Counted from the first letter of the stretch, positions 24,584 through 33,585 are shown. The stretch: 64,000 nt of DNA from Pseudomonas sp. GM48 (GCF_000282335.1 NZ_AKJM01000182.1:1-64000), one strand, 5' to 3'. The notes: generated by a model not told the origin, from the letters alone. Translations and numbers: made by a program.

Positions 24584-25405
24584 AGTCGGAGGGAATCTGG
24601 TGGTGGAAGCCAGTCGCAACGCCGCCATGTTGGCCAACGTGCTCGACGGACTGGAGCAAGCCAATTCTGCGTTGCGGCGCGTGGTCATCTATTAGGGCTT
24701 CAAAATTTACGGCTCCCACCTTGGGGCATGGTTCGCACGCCTGCACGGGAGAGCGATGCGGGGCATACGCCACCGAACCTGTACGTCGCTCAGGAAGCCC
24801 AACTGAGAAAGCGTGCCGAGCATAGCCGTTGGGATTATGTGGCGTTGCATCCTGATCTCATAGTCGGGGATATCTACGGCAACCCGATGAATATTGCGAT
24901 GGTCATCAGTGTCTTCGCCGAGCTGTCCCATGCGCTAAGTATCCCGATGCGATTCCCCGGCACCGATTAGGCCTACGGCCAGCTACTGCAATTCACGGGC
25001 GCCGGTTTGCAGGCATGGGCCAGGGTTTGGGCTGCGCTCAGCGAGTCCGTGGCGAGGCTTTCAACGTGGCCAGCGGCGACATTTTCCTTTGGGAGCGTAT
25101 GTGGCAAGACACCGCCAAATATTTAGGGATGGAAACAGCGTCGCCGGTTCCGTTGACGCTTGCACGCCACATGCACGAAAAGGGCGAATTGTGGCGAGAG
25201 ATCGCCGAGCGCCACAATTTGATCCAGCCTGATCTGGGTAAGCTGGTCGGCTGGGGGGATTCAATCTTCCATACCGAAACGGTCATCATCTCGGATACAA
25301 ATAAAATCTACTGATTCGGATTTACGGAAAGGGTCGATTCTAAAGCTTCGTTGTTCAAGGAGCTGGATAGCTTGAACAAGCAACGAGTGCGTAAACGAAG
25401 ATGTA
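24584..25405 (+). pseudogene. Decayed SDR (PRISE-like) oxidoreductase
   Basis: Pieces of a short-chain dehydrogenase of the progesterone-5-beta-reductase-like type can be followed through several frames and stops. In order: VEASRNAAMLANVLDGLEQ then stop and GFKIYGSHLG; TPARESDAGHTPPNLYVAQE; WDYVALHPDLIVGDIYGNPMN; then FNVASGDIFLWERMWQDTAKYLGME and ISDTNKIY, stop, FGFTERVDSKASLFKELDSL. The NAD-binding N-terminus is missing. At least two in-frame stops and two frame changes show that it is not functional. It is the first thing after the tRNA and probably a relic at the island edge. Confidence 0.8.
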
Positions 25406-25414
25406 CGGACAACG

Positions 25415-25699
25415 TTAAAGCCGTGCGTTGATCCATTCCCACACATTCTTGCTAAGCCAACCTTGGTGCTCTCCTTCGTTGATCTTAGTGACAAAAATAC
25501 GATCATTGACGTCGAGTTTAAGTCTTAGGTCATCAGAAACTTGAGTCGCAGTAGCGGCGCTGTTAAGCCATCTAACAGACTCCAATCCTGGATCGCTGAC
25601 ATTCTGATAGCGATCCAAATGTTGTATGAAGGCTTGCCGAGCTTGGGCGTAATTCCCACGCTCTTTATTGAGGTTCCATGTCACCATAAAAATAGCCAT
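25415..25699 (-). CDS. Small protein, possibly SinR/Cas2-fold
   Basis: A 94-residue product beginning MAIFMVTWNLNKERGNY and ending NDRIFVTKINEGEHQGWLSKNVWEWINARL. The first strand with a D/N-LN motif, the middle serine-rich strand and the DLRLKLDVNDRIFVTKI strand pattern resemble the SinR/VapD/Cas2 ferredoxin-like fold, in which a small dimer often acts as an RNase. No CRISPR array or cas1 is present, so it is not an adaptation Cas2. Reading is by pattern only. It has a plausible AAGGAGTAGTC site before the ATG. Confidence 0.5.
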   Translation of the reverse strand: MAIFMVTWNLNKERGNYAQARQAFIQHLDRYQNVSDPGLESVRWLNSAATATQVSDDLRLKLDVNDRIFVTKINEGEHQGWLSKNVWEWINARL

Positions 25700-26180
25700 T
25701 GACTACTCCTTGTTGAGCCGTGATGGGCTTCACAGAGATTAAGCGAAGGCAAAACGAGAGTCTACATGTCAGGCAGTTCCAGCCATTACGGTATTTTTCA
25801 CGGCTATAAAATCCTCTCAAATACGCTGCGCACGCTTGCGTTAGCCTAGGCGTGAAGAGTTCTCTCCTTACTCAAGGGCGGACGAACTCAGCGCTCCTAG
25901 GAGAATGCCCGCTTCCTAACCCCCCCCAATCAGCATGTCGCCTATGAGCCTCGAGGCCGTTGGGCTTCTGCCGGATACCACTGTGGGCTTTTCCTCCTCG
26001 TTAATCGATCCATCTGCTCATTGCCTACCATATGACCGAGCAGATCGAGTCCGTGCATGCTCGGACTGCATCGCCACGCTATCCAGCGTTTGAGACTGCA
26101 AGATGTGTTTGCCAGCCGCTTGTTCACCGGAGTGTCTCCAGAAACCCTTTTCGATCGATTGGTTTGTGGGCGAACATCGG
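25700..26180. other. Gene-less stretch before the XRE-ImmA operon
   Basis: Overlapping frames on both strands (for example 25942-26436 minus and 26057-26245 plus) lack ribosome-binding sites and have no recognisable features; the minus one runs through the next gene. I regard the stretch as non-coding, probably decayed island DNA, ending in the repeats at 26181-26237. Confidence 0.5.
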
Positions 26181-26237
26181 TTGACACTTTTGTGGAAATG
26201 CATAAAAATTCAGTTGACAGATTTTTCGATATGCATA
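26181..26237 (+). promoter_or_regulatory. Two direct repeats TTGACA...ATGCATA
   Basis: TTGACA (26181-26186) with ATGCATA starting 17 bases later (26198-26204), and again TTGACA (26214-26219) with ATGCATA (26231-26237), an exact 33-base period. The unit lies directly upstream of the ribosome-binding site of the gene at 26257. Tandem half-sites on one helical face (about three turns apart) suit binding by the XRE protein of the same operon. TTGACA could also serve as a -35 element. Confidence 0.6.
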
Positions 26238-26256
26238 GTTTTTGAGGATCCGCCTG

Positions 26257-26874
26257 ATGCTTGAGACTCAACACCCCAGCTATTTCGAACCAAGACTGCA
26301 GCCTGAATACTTGGACAGGTTTTGTCAGGAAGTATCTTCCGTCGCTTACGGTGCGTTGGAAGATTCCACTACCCAATACGACACCGCATACACGCGCGGC
26401 ACGCTGCTGTTCGGTCGACTGCAGGGGCTTTCCCAAGTCTTAGGTAAAGACAAGTCGTTGCCTTGGCTGGAGTTGAGAAATGCGACCCTGGACTTCACGG
26501 TAAGCGTAAACGGCGTTCTTTTTCAGGTGGTCACGGACAATCCTCAAGACATCAGGAAAACTCACCGCATTAAGGCCAATCCGCTGGAGCAACACCAACT
26601 GAGTTTGTTCGAGGTGTCTCCAGAGGTTTGCACTTGGCGGGTTTACCTGTCGAGCAACCAGGACCCTGAATTCCCTAAAATCGAAACGGCGATTGTCGGT
26701 TTTGACGCCAATCTGAATGTCGTTTGCCTTTGGAAGCATGAGCAGAGATCAGGTGTGTCTGTTCGAGCCATGGAGCAGCATCCTCAGGTCGATGTAACTG
26801 AAGCTCAACCGCGTCGTAAAAAGAAAGACGCAGATACGGACACTGCAAATGATGTTGGCCCGATAGATGGATGA
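26257..26874 (+). CDS. Hypothetical protein coupled to XRE-ImmA gene
   Basis: A 205-residue soluble protein starting at ATG 26257, nine bases after GAGGA; the longer TTG-initiated frame lacks a site. The N-terminal half is helical, the middle (about 75-165) has strand-rich segments such as LDFTVSVNGVLFQVVTDNP and CTWRVYLSSNQDPEFPKIETAIVGFD, and the tail is a charged, disordered RRKKKDADTDTANDV. No family recognised. It overlaps the next gene by eight bases, so the two proteins probably act together; with ImmA-type partners the first gene is often the target or effector, which is inference. Confidence 0.7.
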   Translation: MLETQHPSYFEPRLQPEYLDRFCQEVSSVAYGALEDSTTQYDTAYTRGTLLFGRLQGLSQVLGKDKSLPWLELRNATLDFTVSVNGVLFQVVTDNPQDIRKTHRIKANPLEQHQLSLFEVSPEVCTWRVYLSSNQDPEFPKIETAIVGFDANLNVVCLWKHEQRSGVSVRAMEQHPQVDVTEAQPRRKKKDADTDTANDVGPIDG

Positions 26875-27967
26875 AAGAACGCAACAGCTCACATTTGGCG
26901 AAGAGTTTTCTCCCGAGAAACTCCGGTTGGCCAGATGCGCCGCAGGCCTTTCGCTTGCGGAATTGGGTGTGCTGCTAGGGGTTAGCCGGCAGTATGCGCA
27001 CAAGCTCGAAATTAACACTATTCCTAACAGGGCGCAGATCGAAGTGCTCAGTAAGGCGTTAGGCGTTACCGAGGGATTTTTATCGAGCCCTCGGCGTGGC
27101 TCTGTGGAGCTTGAGCAATGCCATTTTCGAAGTCTTCGCTCGTCTACGCAAACAGTGAAGAAGAGCATCGCCTCTCAAGTTGAGTTGTTTGAGCTGTTCC
27201 TTGACGGATTGGAAAAGGAAATCGATTTTCCCGCAGTGAAGTTCTCCACCTTTGACGAGACGCTCCTGAACCACGACTCGATGGAGGTCGCCGCTGAGCG
27301 ATTTCGACGTGAGCAGTCGATTGGTATAGGCCCAATCGCGAATATGACCCGTTTGGTGGAAAGTGTTGGTGTTTTGGTTGTAAACCTCGCGGATGCTGAT
27401 GACCGAGTCGATGCATTCTCGTTGTACAACAAGCGACCTCTGATCGTGCGCAACATCGCGAAGGAGAACCCATGTCGTCAACGCTTCGACATTGCTCATG
27501 AACTGGGTCACCTGGTCATGCACCAGGGGGTCGAGACGGGATGTCGCACCACTGAAGATCAGGCCAACCAGTTTGCGAGCGCCTTGTTGATGCCTCGTGC
27601 GAGCTTTGCAGGAGAGTTTCCTCCCATGCGGGGGCAGTACCTCAATTGGTCTGCACTCCGGGAGCTCAAGCTGCGTTGGAAAGTGAGTTTCAAAGCGCTC
27701 ATTTACCGTGCGCAGACACTGAATCTGATCACCCAGGATCAGGCACGGTCGGGATTCACCTATCTCAATCGCAACGGATTCACTCGGCGAGAGGAGCTGG
27801 ACGAACAGATTGAGATGGAATCTCCCAGCCTTGTTCAGAAGGCTATCGAGCTTCTGGATCATGCAACTTGGCGCGGTATCTTGAAGGATTCAGGACTTAC
27901 AGATGCGCTTGTCACCGATCGCTTCATGCTCAGGGTGCCTGTGGCTCCGTTGTCTCTCGTCAAGTGA
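26867..27967 (+). CDS. XRE-family HTH plus ImmA/IrrE metalloprotease
   Basis: A 366-residue fusion. Residues 17-70 form an XRE helix-turn-helix (LRLARCAAGLSLAELGVLLGVSRQYAHKLE). Residues about 165-290 form a COG2856 zinc-protease domain with HELGH at 211-215 and the following EDQANQFASALLMP helix carrying the third zinc ligand. Such proteins sense stress or phage signals and cleave a repressor or toxin partner, as ImmA does with ImmR and IrrE with DdrO. Here repressor-like and protease domains share one chain. It is translationally coupled to the unknown gene before it, behind the repeats at 26181-26237. Confidence 0.88.
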   Translation: MDERTQQLTFGEEFSPEKLRLARCAAGLSLAELGVLLGVSRQYAHKLEINTIPNRAQIEVLSKALGVTEGFLSSPRRGSVELEQCHFRSLRSSTQTVKKSIASQVELFELFLDGLEKEIDFPAVKFSTFDETLLNHDSMEVAAERFRREQSIGIGPIANMTRLVESVGVLVVNLADADDRVDAFSLYNKRPLIVRNIAKENPCRQRFDIAHELGHLVMHQGVETGCRTTEDQANQFASALLMPRASFAGEFPPMRGQYLNWSALRELKLRWKVSFKALIYRAQTLNLITQDQARSGFTYLNRNGFTRREELDEQIEMESPSLVQKAIELLDHATWRGILKDSGLTDALVTDRFMLRVPVAPLSLVK

Positions 27968-28195
27968 AGGCCTGATTCAATTGGGTGAATCGCCCCGAAT
28001 ACTTTAGCTACATGAACCCCGTCGGCAGGTATCCCTTGCTTATGTAGCGAGCCTGATTGAGTCGATGTGGATCTCAGGGAATGGGCGTGGATAAGTCGGG
28101 CGCAGCCCCGAGGAGTGGAGGTTATTTGAAGTCGTCTTGACGGGCGAAATGGCGGGTGTCAATTTGGCATCAAACTGCTGAGTCATGGAGGACGT

Positions 28196-29746
28196 GTGAA
28201 GATCACGATCAATGTGTTCTTGCTTAAGGCAGGAAGAACTGTTCTCGACGCGTTGACTGATGAATCCAGGCTGCGGCCCATTTCATTTTCACTGCAGGGC
28301 GTCGAGTGCCTCTTCTACCACCAGACCAATCCGTCTCACCCGAAATGGACACAGCTGTTCAGCAATATTGAGGAAGTCGCGCAGCTGGATCTGACAGGCC
28401 GGTCGCTCAAGGCGCTCCTGGTCATGGCGGTTCAGGATCGAGTGTTTTGCTTCACGTTCGGTCACGCCCGGCATCTGATTGATGCACTTGGAATCGAGCG
28501 CTATTTTGGACTGAGAACAGCGTTAAGCCTGACGGATCCGCTACTCATCAAGTCAGTGGAAAAGGCGAGCATTGATCGAACCCCGCTGCGTTCAAAAGCG
28601 CAATCTTCAAAGCACTTGGCCATTTCGGAGTTCGATTTTAAATTCGACTCGGAGATTCTCAAGTCGCTCACTGGAGTCGTTGAGAGCGACCAGGATGAAG
28701 GCGAGTATGTGAGTGGCTCGGACTCCTTGGCTTTGCACTCCGATGTCAGGCTCGAACAACTTCCCGAGATCGCTGCTCGTCTACTGACGGCTTATGAGGA
28801 CGAGCGATGCAAGGAAAAGTACCCGTGGATGGACTTCATTGTCCCGGTACGAGATGCAACGCTCGTGGCGCAGCTTGATGAGCAACTGGTGGTTGCGATT
28901 AACGCTCAAGAGTTTGATCGAGTCCGCACGGCAGCTCCCCAGCTATTATCTGATGACATTAGCGGCTTTGGTTATCTGAGGCACCGTGCGCGATCGCGTA
29001 ACGGCCCTGCGATTGCCTACGATCTGGATCTTCGACAGGTGCTCCTGGCCAAGCAGATCCTTGGTGCGGTCACGCTGCAATCGCTGAGTTCGGAGCGCAT
29101 CTACCTGTATGGCGCGGATGAGCAGCAACTCGCTGCCTGGCCCGTGTACGGTTGCCTTGAGGCGGAGATCGAATTCGAAGAAAAGATCTACCTGCTAAGC
29201 GAGGGGGATTGGTACCAGATTGATCGAGACTACACGGGTCAGGTCAACCAATACTTCGAAGCGGCTTCCCGATCTACCCTCCAGTTCCCTCGGTACGGTA
29301 CCGACCAGGAAGGCCCGTACTTAAGACGGGTCGTCGACAACGTAAATTTCTTTCTGCTTGATCAGAAGCTGATTCGTTTGAGCGGTGCTGCGAGTCCATT
29401 TGAGTTCTGTGACCTGATGACGCCGCAATACGACATCATCCACGTAAAAAAATACTCATCGTCCAGCGTCTTGAGCCATCTGTTCTCCCAGGCGTACGTG
29501 TCCGCTGAGGCGCTTATCAATGATCCCGACGTAACGGCGCAGGTTAATAGACATCTCGCTCAGGAGGGGGAGTTTCAGTTCGTATTCGACTCGGCCACAC
29601 AGCCTAGAAACAAGATAGTATTCGCCATCATGCAACCCAACGAAGTCCTGCATATGCCCTTCTTCTCAAAGGTCAACTTCAGGCAGTTTTCCCAGCGATT
29701 GATCGCTATGGGCTACCAGGTTGAGGTGTGTAGGATTGGTAACTGA
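28196..29746 (+). CDS. TIGR04141/DUF6119-like sporadic protein
   Basis: A 516-residue protein from a GTG start with GGAGG five bases upstream. The start MKITINVFLLKAGRTVLDALTD and the later YLFYH-type, FGHARHLID and CDLMTPQYDIIHVKKYSSSSVLSHLFSQAYVSAE segments fit the sporadically distributed TIGR04141 family (DUF6119). Members occur mostly in mobile defence-rich islands; the biochemical role is not known to me. No signal peptide or membrane segment. It is separated by 228 bases from the XRE-ImmA operon and probably has its own promoter; TTGACG at 28138 is a possible -35. Confidence 0.78.
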   Translation: MKITINVFLLKAGRTVLDALTDESRLRPISFSLQGVECLFYHQTNPSHPKWTQLFSNIEEVAQLDLTGRSLKALLVMAVQDRVFCFTFGHARHLIDALGIERYFGLRTALSLTDPLLIKSVEKASIDRTPLRSKAQSSKHLAISEFDFKFDSEILKSLTGVVESDQDEGEYVSGSDSLALHSDVRLEQLPEIAARLLTAYEDERCKEKYPWMDFIVPVRDATLVAQLDEQLVVAINAQEFDRVRTAAPQLLSDDISGFGYLRHRARSRNGPAIAYDLDLRQVLLAKQILGAVTLQSLSSERIYLYGADEQQLAAWPVYGCLEAEIEFEEKIYLLSEGDWYQIDRDYTGQVNQYFEAASRSTLQFPRYGTDQEGPYLRRVVDNVNFFLLDQKLIRLSGAASPFEFCDLMTPQYDIIHVKKYSSSSVLSHLFSQAYVSAEALINDPDVTAQVNRHLAQEGEFQFVFDSATQPRNKIVFAIMQPNEVLHMPFFSKVNFRQFSQRLIAMGYQVEVCRIGN

Positions 29747-30212
29747 AAACAAGGGCGCTCTCAACTACACCAGGAGGCCTCGCAGCCCATAGCTTGGAAG
29801 AGACTGCCGAACTGGTTCAGGTGTCTCCGGTTTTTTCGGAGTCGCCAGTGACGAACATCACTAGGCACGGAGGTTTTTGTGAAAGGTAAAAGCTCAGTTT
29901 TCTACACATGAGCCGATAACCAGAAGTGGCGTGGAACCTTTGAGTATCGAAGCTAAGGTGAGTGAACGTGAGCTATGAACGCTGGCTCTCAACGGTTGTC
30001 TCAACCGTGGAAGGATGGCATTCATTCGCTTCTGAAGAAGGGGGAGTGTTCACTCAAGCTCCCTATCTGTATACTGATTGAGAAACTGAAAGCTCGAACG
30101 CCTGCAAAAATTTCCTAGGCTTCGATGAGCTGCAAGCACTAACCCTACCGATTGTGCTTAGCTTAGCTCACATGTTAATTTGAATTATCCATGCCGTTTC
30201 TTGAGAGAAGCC
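29747..30212. other. Intergenic stretch with only short frames
   Basis: No clear gene. Two overlapping short frames (about 37 and 47 codons, starting near 29970-29975) have plausible starts but neither has a convincing ribosome-binding site or known family. A T-rich hairpin CTCCG/CGGAG near 29825-29845 could end transcription from the TIGR04141-like gene. Confidence 0.4.
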
Positions 30213-30392
30213 ATGAGTCTGATTGCACTGATTGAACTCACCAATCGTAGAAAGTATGAAGCCTCTGACGTTCGCGCCGCGCGAATGGAAGAGAGCCGTG
30301 AGCGCCTGCGCCAATACGACCAAGAGATTGAGAAGCGTATCGCTTCCCAAGCCGTGAGCCAGGCCCTGCTAGCTAAGACCTGCAGCCTCTAA
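30213..30392 (+). CDS. Small hypothetical protein (59 aa)
   Basis: A 59-residue helical, charged peptide: MSLIALIELTNRRKYEASDVRAARMEESRERLRQ and so on, likely a coiled coil. The ribosome-binding site is weak (GAGAGAAG). It is directly followed by the hairpin at 30407-30434, beyond which the cysteine-protease-like gene begins, so the small gene may be a leader cistron for it. Family unknown. Confidence 0.5.
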   Translation: MSLIALIELTNRRKYEASDVRAARMEESRERLRQYDQEIEKRIASQAVSQALLAKTCSL

Positions 30393-30406
30393 CCTATTCT
30401 CGAAGG

Positions 30407-30434
30407 AAAAAGCAGCCGGATGGCTGCTTTTTTT
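30407..30434 (+). terminator. Terminator hairpin over a start codon
   Basis: AAAAAGCAGCC (30407-30417) pairs with GGCTGCTTTTT (30422-30432) around a GGAT loop, with a seven-T tail, a textbook intrinsic terminator. The ATG at 30420-30422 of the following 733-residue protein begins in the loop, so the structure could attenuate transcription or hide the start. Confidence 0.75.
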
Positions 30435-32621
30435 ATGCCTATGACTCCGTACCTTGTTTCTGAATTCGCGAAGCCGACGATCACCAATCTTGTCAGGGAG
30501 TGCTTTGGGTATAACTTTCCGGACATTTTCAGCAAGGATCAGGTCGACTACCTGTTTACCTATCTGACCTGCCTGGAAGCCAAGACAGTGCTTCTGGAGT
30601 TCAACTACGTCGACAAGGACTACCTGGAAGACTTTTCACGCTACTACGTTAAGCGCTTCGGCAACGACGGCCACAAATGTGCGCGCCTCCATTTTTTCTC
30701 TTCGTCCGTCGATCACCGTACGATTACATCGATTTTGAAGCGTGGTGAAGCTGCTCAGGCCGAAATCGATGACCTGAACAGCGACTACCTTGGCTTTATG
30801 GTGATCAAACCGTTGCCTCGAACTTTCATTGGGAAGACCTGCCTGAAGGTCATGCCGGATGAACGAAGCGAGAGCAAACGTAAGCGACGACTCGCTCGTG
30901 AATACAGCGTCGACCTGTTCGGGATCTCGCTCAAGGTGGAGTCGATTGCCTTTCAGGAACAAGACAAGGTGGTTGCCGCCTGTGCAACGACGGCTATTTG
31001 GGCTTCCTTGCATGCGCTGAAATTGCGTAGCACACGCAGTATCCACTCGTGCAGCGAGATCACGATCAACGCCATCAACCATGTTGAAGACTCATCCAAC
31101 AGCTTTCCGAATCAACAACTGAGCAACAAGCAAATTTTGCGCTCATTAGACGTTGAAGGATTGCGCTACCACGCCAAGAGTATGGAAGCACCTGACAAGC
31201 CTTATTTCCTGCAGTCAGTGATTGCGCATATCAACAGCTCGCTTCCCATGATTCTCACAGGCGAAGTGTTTTCCCAGGTGCTTACGGCTCCTAACACGGC
31301 TGCAAATGATGCCAGCCTGGACTGTGCTTCGGCTGGCCCGGAAACCGCGAGTGAGTCGCAAGCACAGGATGTGACTGACAGTCATGGTGGGCAAACGGCT
31401 AAGCCTGTGTTCAAAGCCCGTGGCGGACACGCCATTTGTGTGGTGGGCTACAAGGTTGATCAGGACGAACAGGTTTTATACGTCCATGATGACCGGCTGG
31501 GGCCCTATGCCCGGGCCAAGCTGATTGGAATTGATGGGTATAACTTGATAGAAGGCTCGGCTCCACGCGACATCAAGTGGGCGCTTGGCCTGCAACGGAT
31601 GAACGAGGCGGGTGGTTGGGATGAGCCACATGAACTGATCACCCCTGATTTTTCCGTGGTTCCTTGCGACAGAAAAGCACGTCTTCCTTTTATATACGTG
31701 TATGAAACCTCCAATCTCATCGTCAAAGAACTGAAGAATATGGCAGGTGGCGAGCCATTGGATTTTTTAAGCTACGAAATTGAGCTGCGTGAAATTTCTG
31801 ATATCCGAAGTGAGGTGTTGGCACATATTCCCGACACTAAAAACCATCATAGTGATGAGGTTCTTGATGCCAGTCCGGAGCAGGTAGAGGCATGGCAAGC
31901 GAAAAAAGTCGAATTCCTGACGACCAGTTATGCTCGCCTTCAGTGGGTTGTGTCATTTAACAACGAAGACATTCCGCTCTTCAAAGTGCTGATCGATGCG
32001 AGCGAAATTCCTCAAGGGAATGCTGTCTCCGCCATTCTTGCCTATGACATTTTTATGGGCGAGGCGTTGCTCGATTTGATTCGGCAAAGTGCTGATCCGG
32101 ATGTGGTGGAGGTCAACTCCGGTCACTTTTATCAGTCTTTCCTTCGGCGTTTGAAAGCGGACGAATCAAGCCGTACAACGTATCTGGACAAGACCTATGG
32201 CTCGCCACGCGCCCCAAAAAATTTACGTGCAAGTGAGTTCGAAGGTGGGAATATCGTACTGAATAGTACGCTGGAGACCTTGTACGAGCCTAATGGAATA
32301 AAGCTGTTGGACATGTTCCCGACCTTCGCAAGCGGTGAAGTCGGCAATTTGATCTGGGCGGTTTCTCTAGATGGTGATTTGTTAATCGCCGCCGAGCATG
32401 ACGGTCGTGGACATCCCAGTATCACGGGTTTCAAGCCCGCTCGAATAGCGGGTGAGATCAGGCGTCCTACAGAAGGCGAATCGCTCCTCATTAATGTGGA
32501 GTCAGGACGTTACAGTCGCGACTACGTCAATCGGATTGAGCTATTGGAGAATGCAAAAAAACGCTTTGAACGCTATTTCCCTGAGCAAACGTTCGAGATC
32601 CAGATAATAGAGGGGCGCTGA
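30420..32621 (+). CDS. Large protein with papain/C39-like cysteine-protease core
   Basis: A 733-residue protein. A Cys-His-Asp arrangement like peptidase C39 or other papain-fold enzymes is visible: QEQDKVVAACATTAIWASL with Cys188 at a helix start, GGHAICVVGYKVDQ with His337, and YVHDDRLGPYAR with Asp357/358. The rest (about 400-733) is a mixed alpha/beta region with no recognised domain. No signal or membrane segment, so it probably acts in the cytoplasm. The start is uncertain: ATG 30420 has AAGGA 12 bases upstream, ATG 30435 and 30441 have none. It lies among phage-defence-like genes; a protease effector role is inference. Confidence 0.65.
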   Translation: MAAFFMPMTPYLVSEFAKPTITNLVRECFGYNFPDIFSKDQVDYLFTYLTCLEAKTVLLEFNYVDKDYLEDFSRYYVKRFGNDGHKCARLHFFSSSVDHRTITSILKRGEAAQAEIDDLNSDYLGFMVIKPLPRTFIGKTCLKVMPDERSESKRKRRLAREYSVDLFGISLKVESIAFQEQDKVVAACATTAIWASLHALKLRSTRSIHSCSEITINAINHVEDSSNSFPNQQLSNKQILRSLDVEGLRYHAKSMEAPDKPYFLQSVIAHINSSLPMILTGEVFSQVLTAPNTAANDASLDCASAGPETASESQAQDVTDSHGGQTAKPVFKARGGHAICVVGYKVDQDEQVLYVHDDRLGPYARAKLIGIDGYNLIEGSAPRDIKWALGLQRMNEAGGWDEPHELITPDFSVVPCDRKARLPFIYVYETSNLIVKELKNMAGGEPLDFLSYEIELREISDIRSEVLAHIPDTKNHHSDEVLDASPEQVEAWQAKKVEFLTTSYARLQWVVSFNNEDIPLFKVLIDASEIPQGNAVSAILAYDIFMGEALLDLIRQSADPDVVEVNSGHFYQSFLRRLKADESSRTTYLDKTYGSPRAPKNLRASEFEGGNIVLNSTLETLYEPNGIKLLDMFPTFASGEVGNLIWAVSLDGDLLIAAEHDGRGHPSITGFKPARIAGEIRRPTEGESLLINVESGRYSRDYVNRIELLENAKKRFERYFPEQTFEIQIIEGR

Positions 32622-32985
32622 GCGGGTGGCATTGAGCTCGTAGCCGCCATTACGACTCATGTTGCGCACCGTCGGGATGCAGATGCGCCCGTTTTTCTCA
32701 TGAAAAGTGAAGGTGTTCGTGCCGGCGCCGATTGATCCAGTTGCCGAAATGCTACTGATCCAGTCTGACTCATCTCGAACCTTCGCCTACGCTGGATTTG
32801 TACCAATTTGGAGGTGGGGCTGTCTTGCGTCGGCACGTGGGTCAATTCGGTGTCGGCGTGAACACTAGTGATACCCAACCGGCAGAAGGTGGACGTGGAT
32901 GGGTTACGGCAGACTCTCAAAGCCCGGTGCCCTCGAAGCCGCAAATTTGATTACACTGGGCCACCACAATATAGGAGCTATACCC
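32622..32985. other. Intergenic stretch, possible IS debris
   Basis: No intact gene. TGATCCAG occurs twice within 24 bases (near 32733 and 32756), reminiscent of terminal repeats of IS21-like elements, but no transposase reading is recognised. The right end contains the leader and ribosome-binding site of the small CxxC protein. Confidence 0.3.
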
Positions 32986-33198
32986 ATGAAAACCTGTACC
33001 GTTTTTGGGGATATGCAGTCCGACAGTGCCGCCGAACAATACCCGACCGTGACCCTGTGTAATGAATGCGTCGAGCAGGACGCCCTGGCCGAAGAGGATA
33101 ATCAAATTGTCAGCCAGGGAGCCTACGACGAGTCTTTCGGCGACAGCTGTGAGTGGTGCGGAATCACCAGCGCCGAGGAAGAGGGTGCCGCGCAGTAG
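32986..33198 (+). CDS. Small CxxC zinc-ribbon-like protein
   Basis: A 70-residue acidic protein with paired cysteines LCNEC (about residue 25-29) and CEWCG (about 57-61), a likely zinc ribbon. AGGAG lies 8 bases before the ATG at 32986. Similar small acidic proteins occur on Pseudomonas mobile elements; the function is unknown. Confidence 0.7.
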   Translation: MKTCTVFGDMQSDSAAEQYPTVTLCNECVEQDALAEEDNQIVSQGAYDESFGDSCEWCGITSAEEEGAAQ

Positions 33199-33295
33199 CG
33201 GCTAGGTCTAGGTATAGGTGCCTCGGATCTAGGCCTCTCTCAGAGCCCCACCTAAACAAGCCTCCACAAAGGGCGGTTTTTCTGTCTACACAGGC

Positions 33296-33502
33296 TCAGT
33301 TTTCATTGCCTGCATGCACCTCGTACGGGGTGAAGCGGATCACTTCTTGGTCCAGCCATTCATTGATCTGCATCAGCCTGGCCTGCTCTCGCTCAATCTC
33401 ATTCATAGCCCATACCTGAGTTGCGTTACGCACCGCCCGGAACCCTCCTGCGTTCTGCGGGGCCACACTCATTAACTGCGGCGGTATGCGCAGCATGGCC
33501 AC
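33296..33502 (-). pseudogene. P2-like phage portal protein, 3' fragment
   Basis: The 68-codon frame reads LRIPPQLMSVAPQNAGGFRAVRNATQVWAMNEIEREQARLMQINEWLDQEVIRFTPYEV, which matches the C-terminal end of P2-type (gpQ/PBSX) portal proteins: a (H)RVPPQL...GGFGDVEKA...F.RNE..P.Q.R..ELNEW segment. Only the last tenth of a portal gene is present, with no other phage gene beside it. It is a prophage relic. Confidence 0.7.
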
Positions 33503-33585
33503 TCGTTTTTACCATTCAGTTCGGTGTACCTATTTCCCTGAACTGAGTTCAACCCTGGTGACACAAAAAAACCGACACGCCTAGG

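Noticed and set aside
25415..25699. CRISPR-Cas adaptation gene cas2
   Set aside because: No cas1, effector genes or repeat array in the window; only the fold pattern is similar.
25942..26436. Minus-strand frame of 164 codons
   Set aside because: Runs antisense into the start of the XRE-coupled gene and shows no family features.
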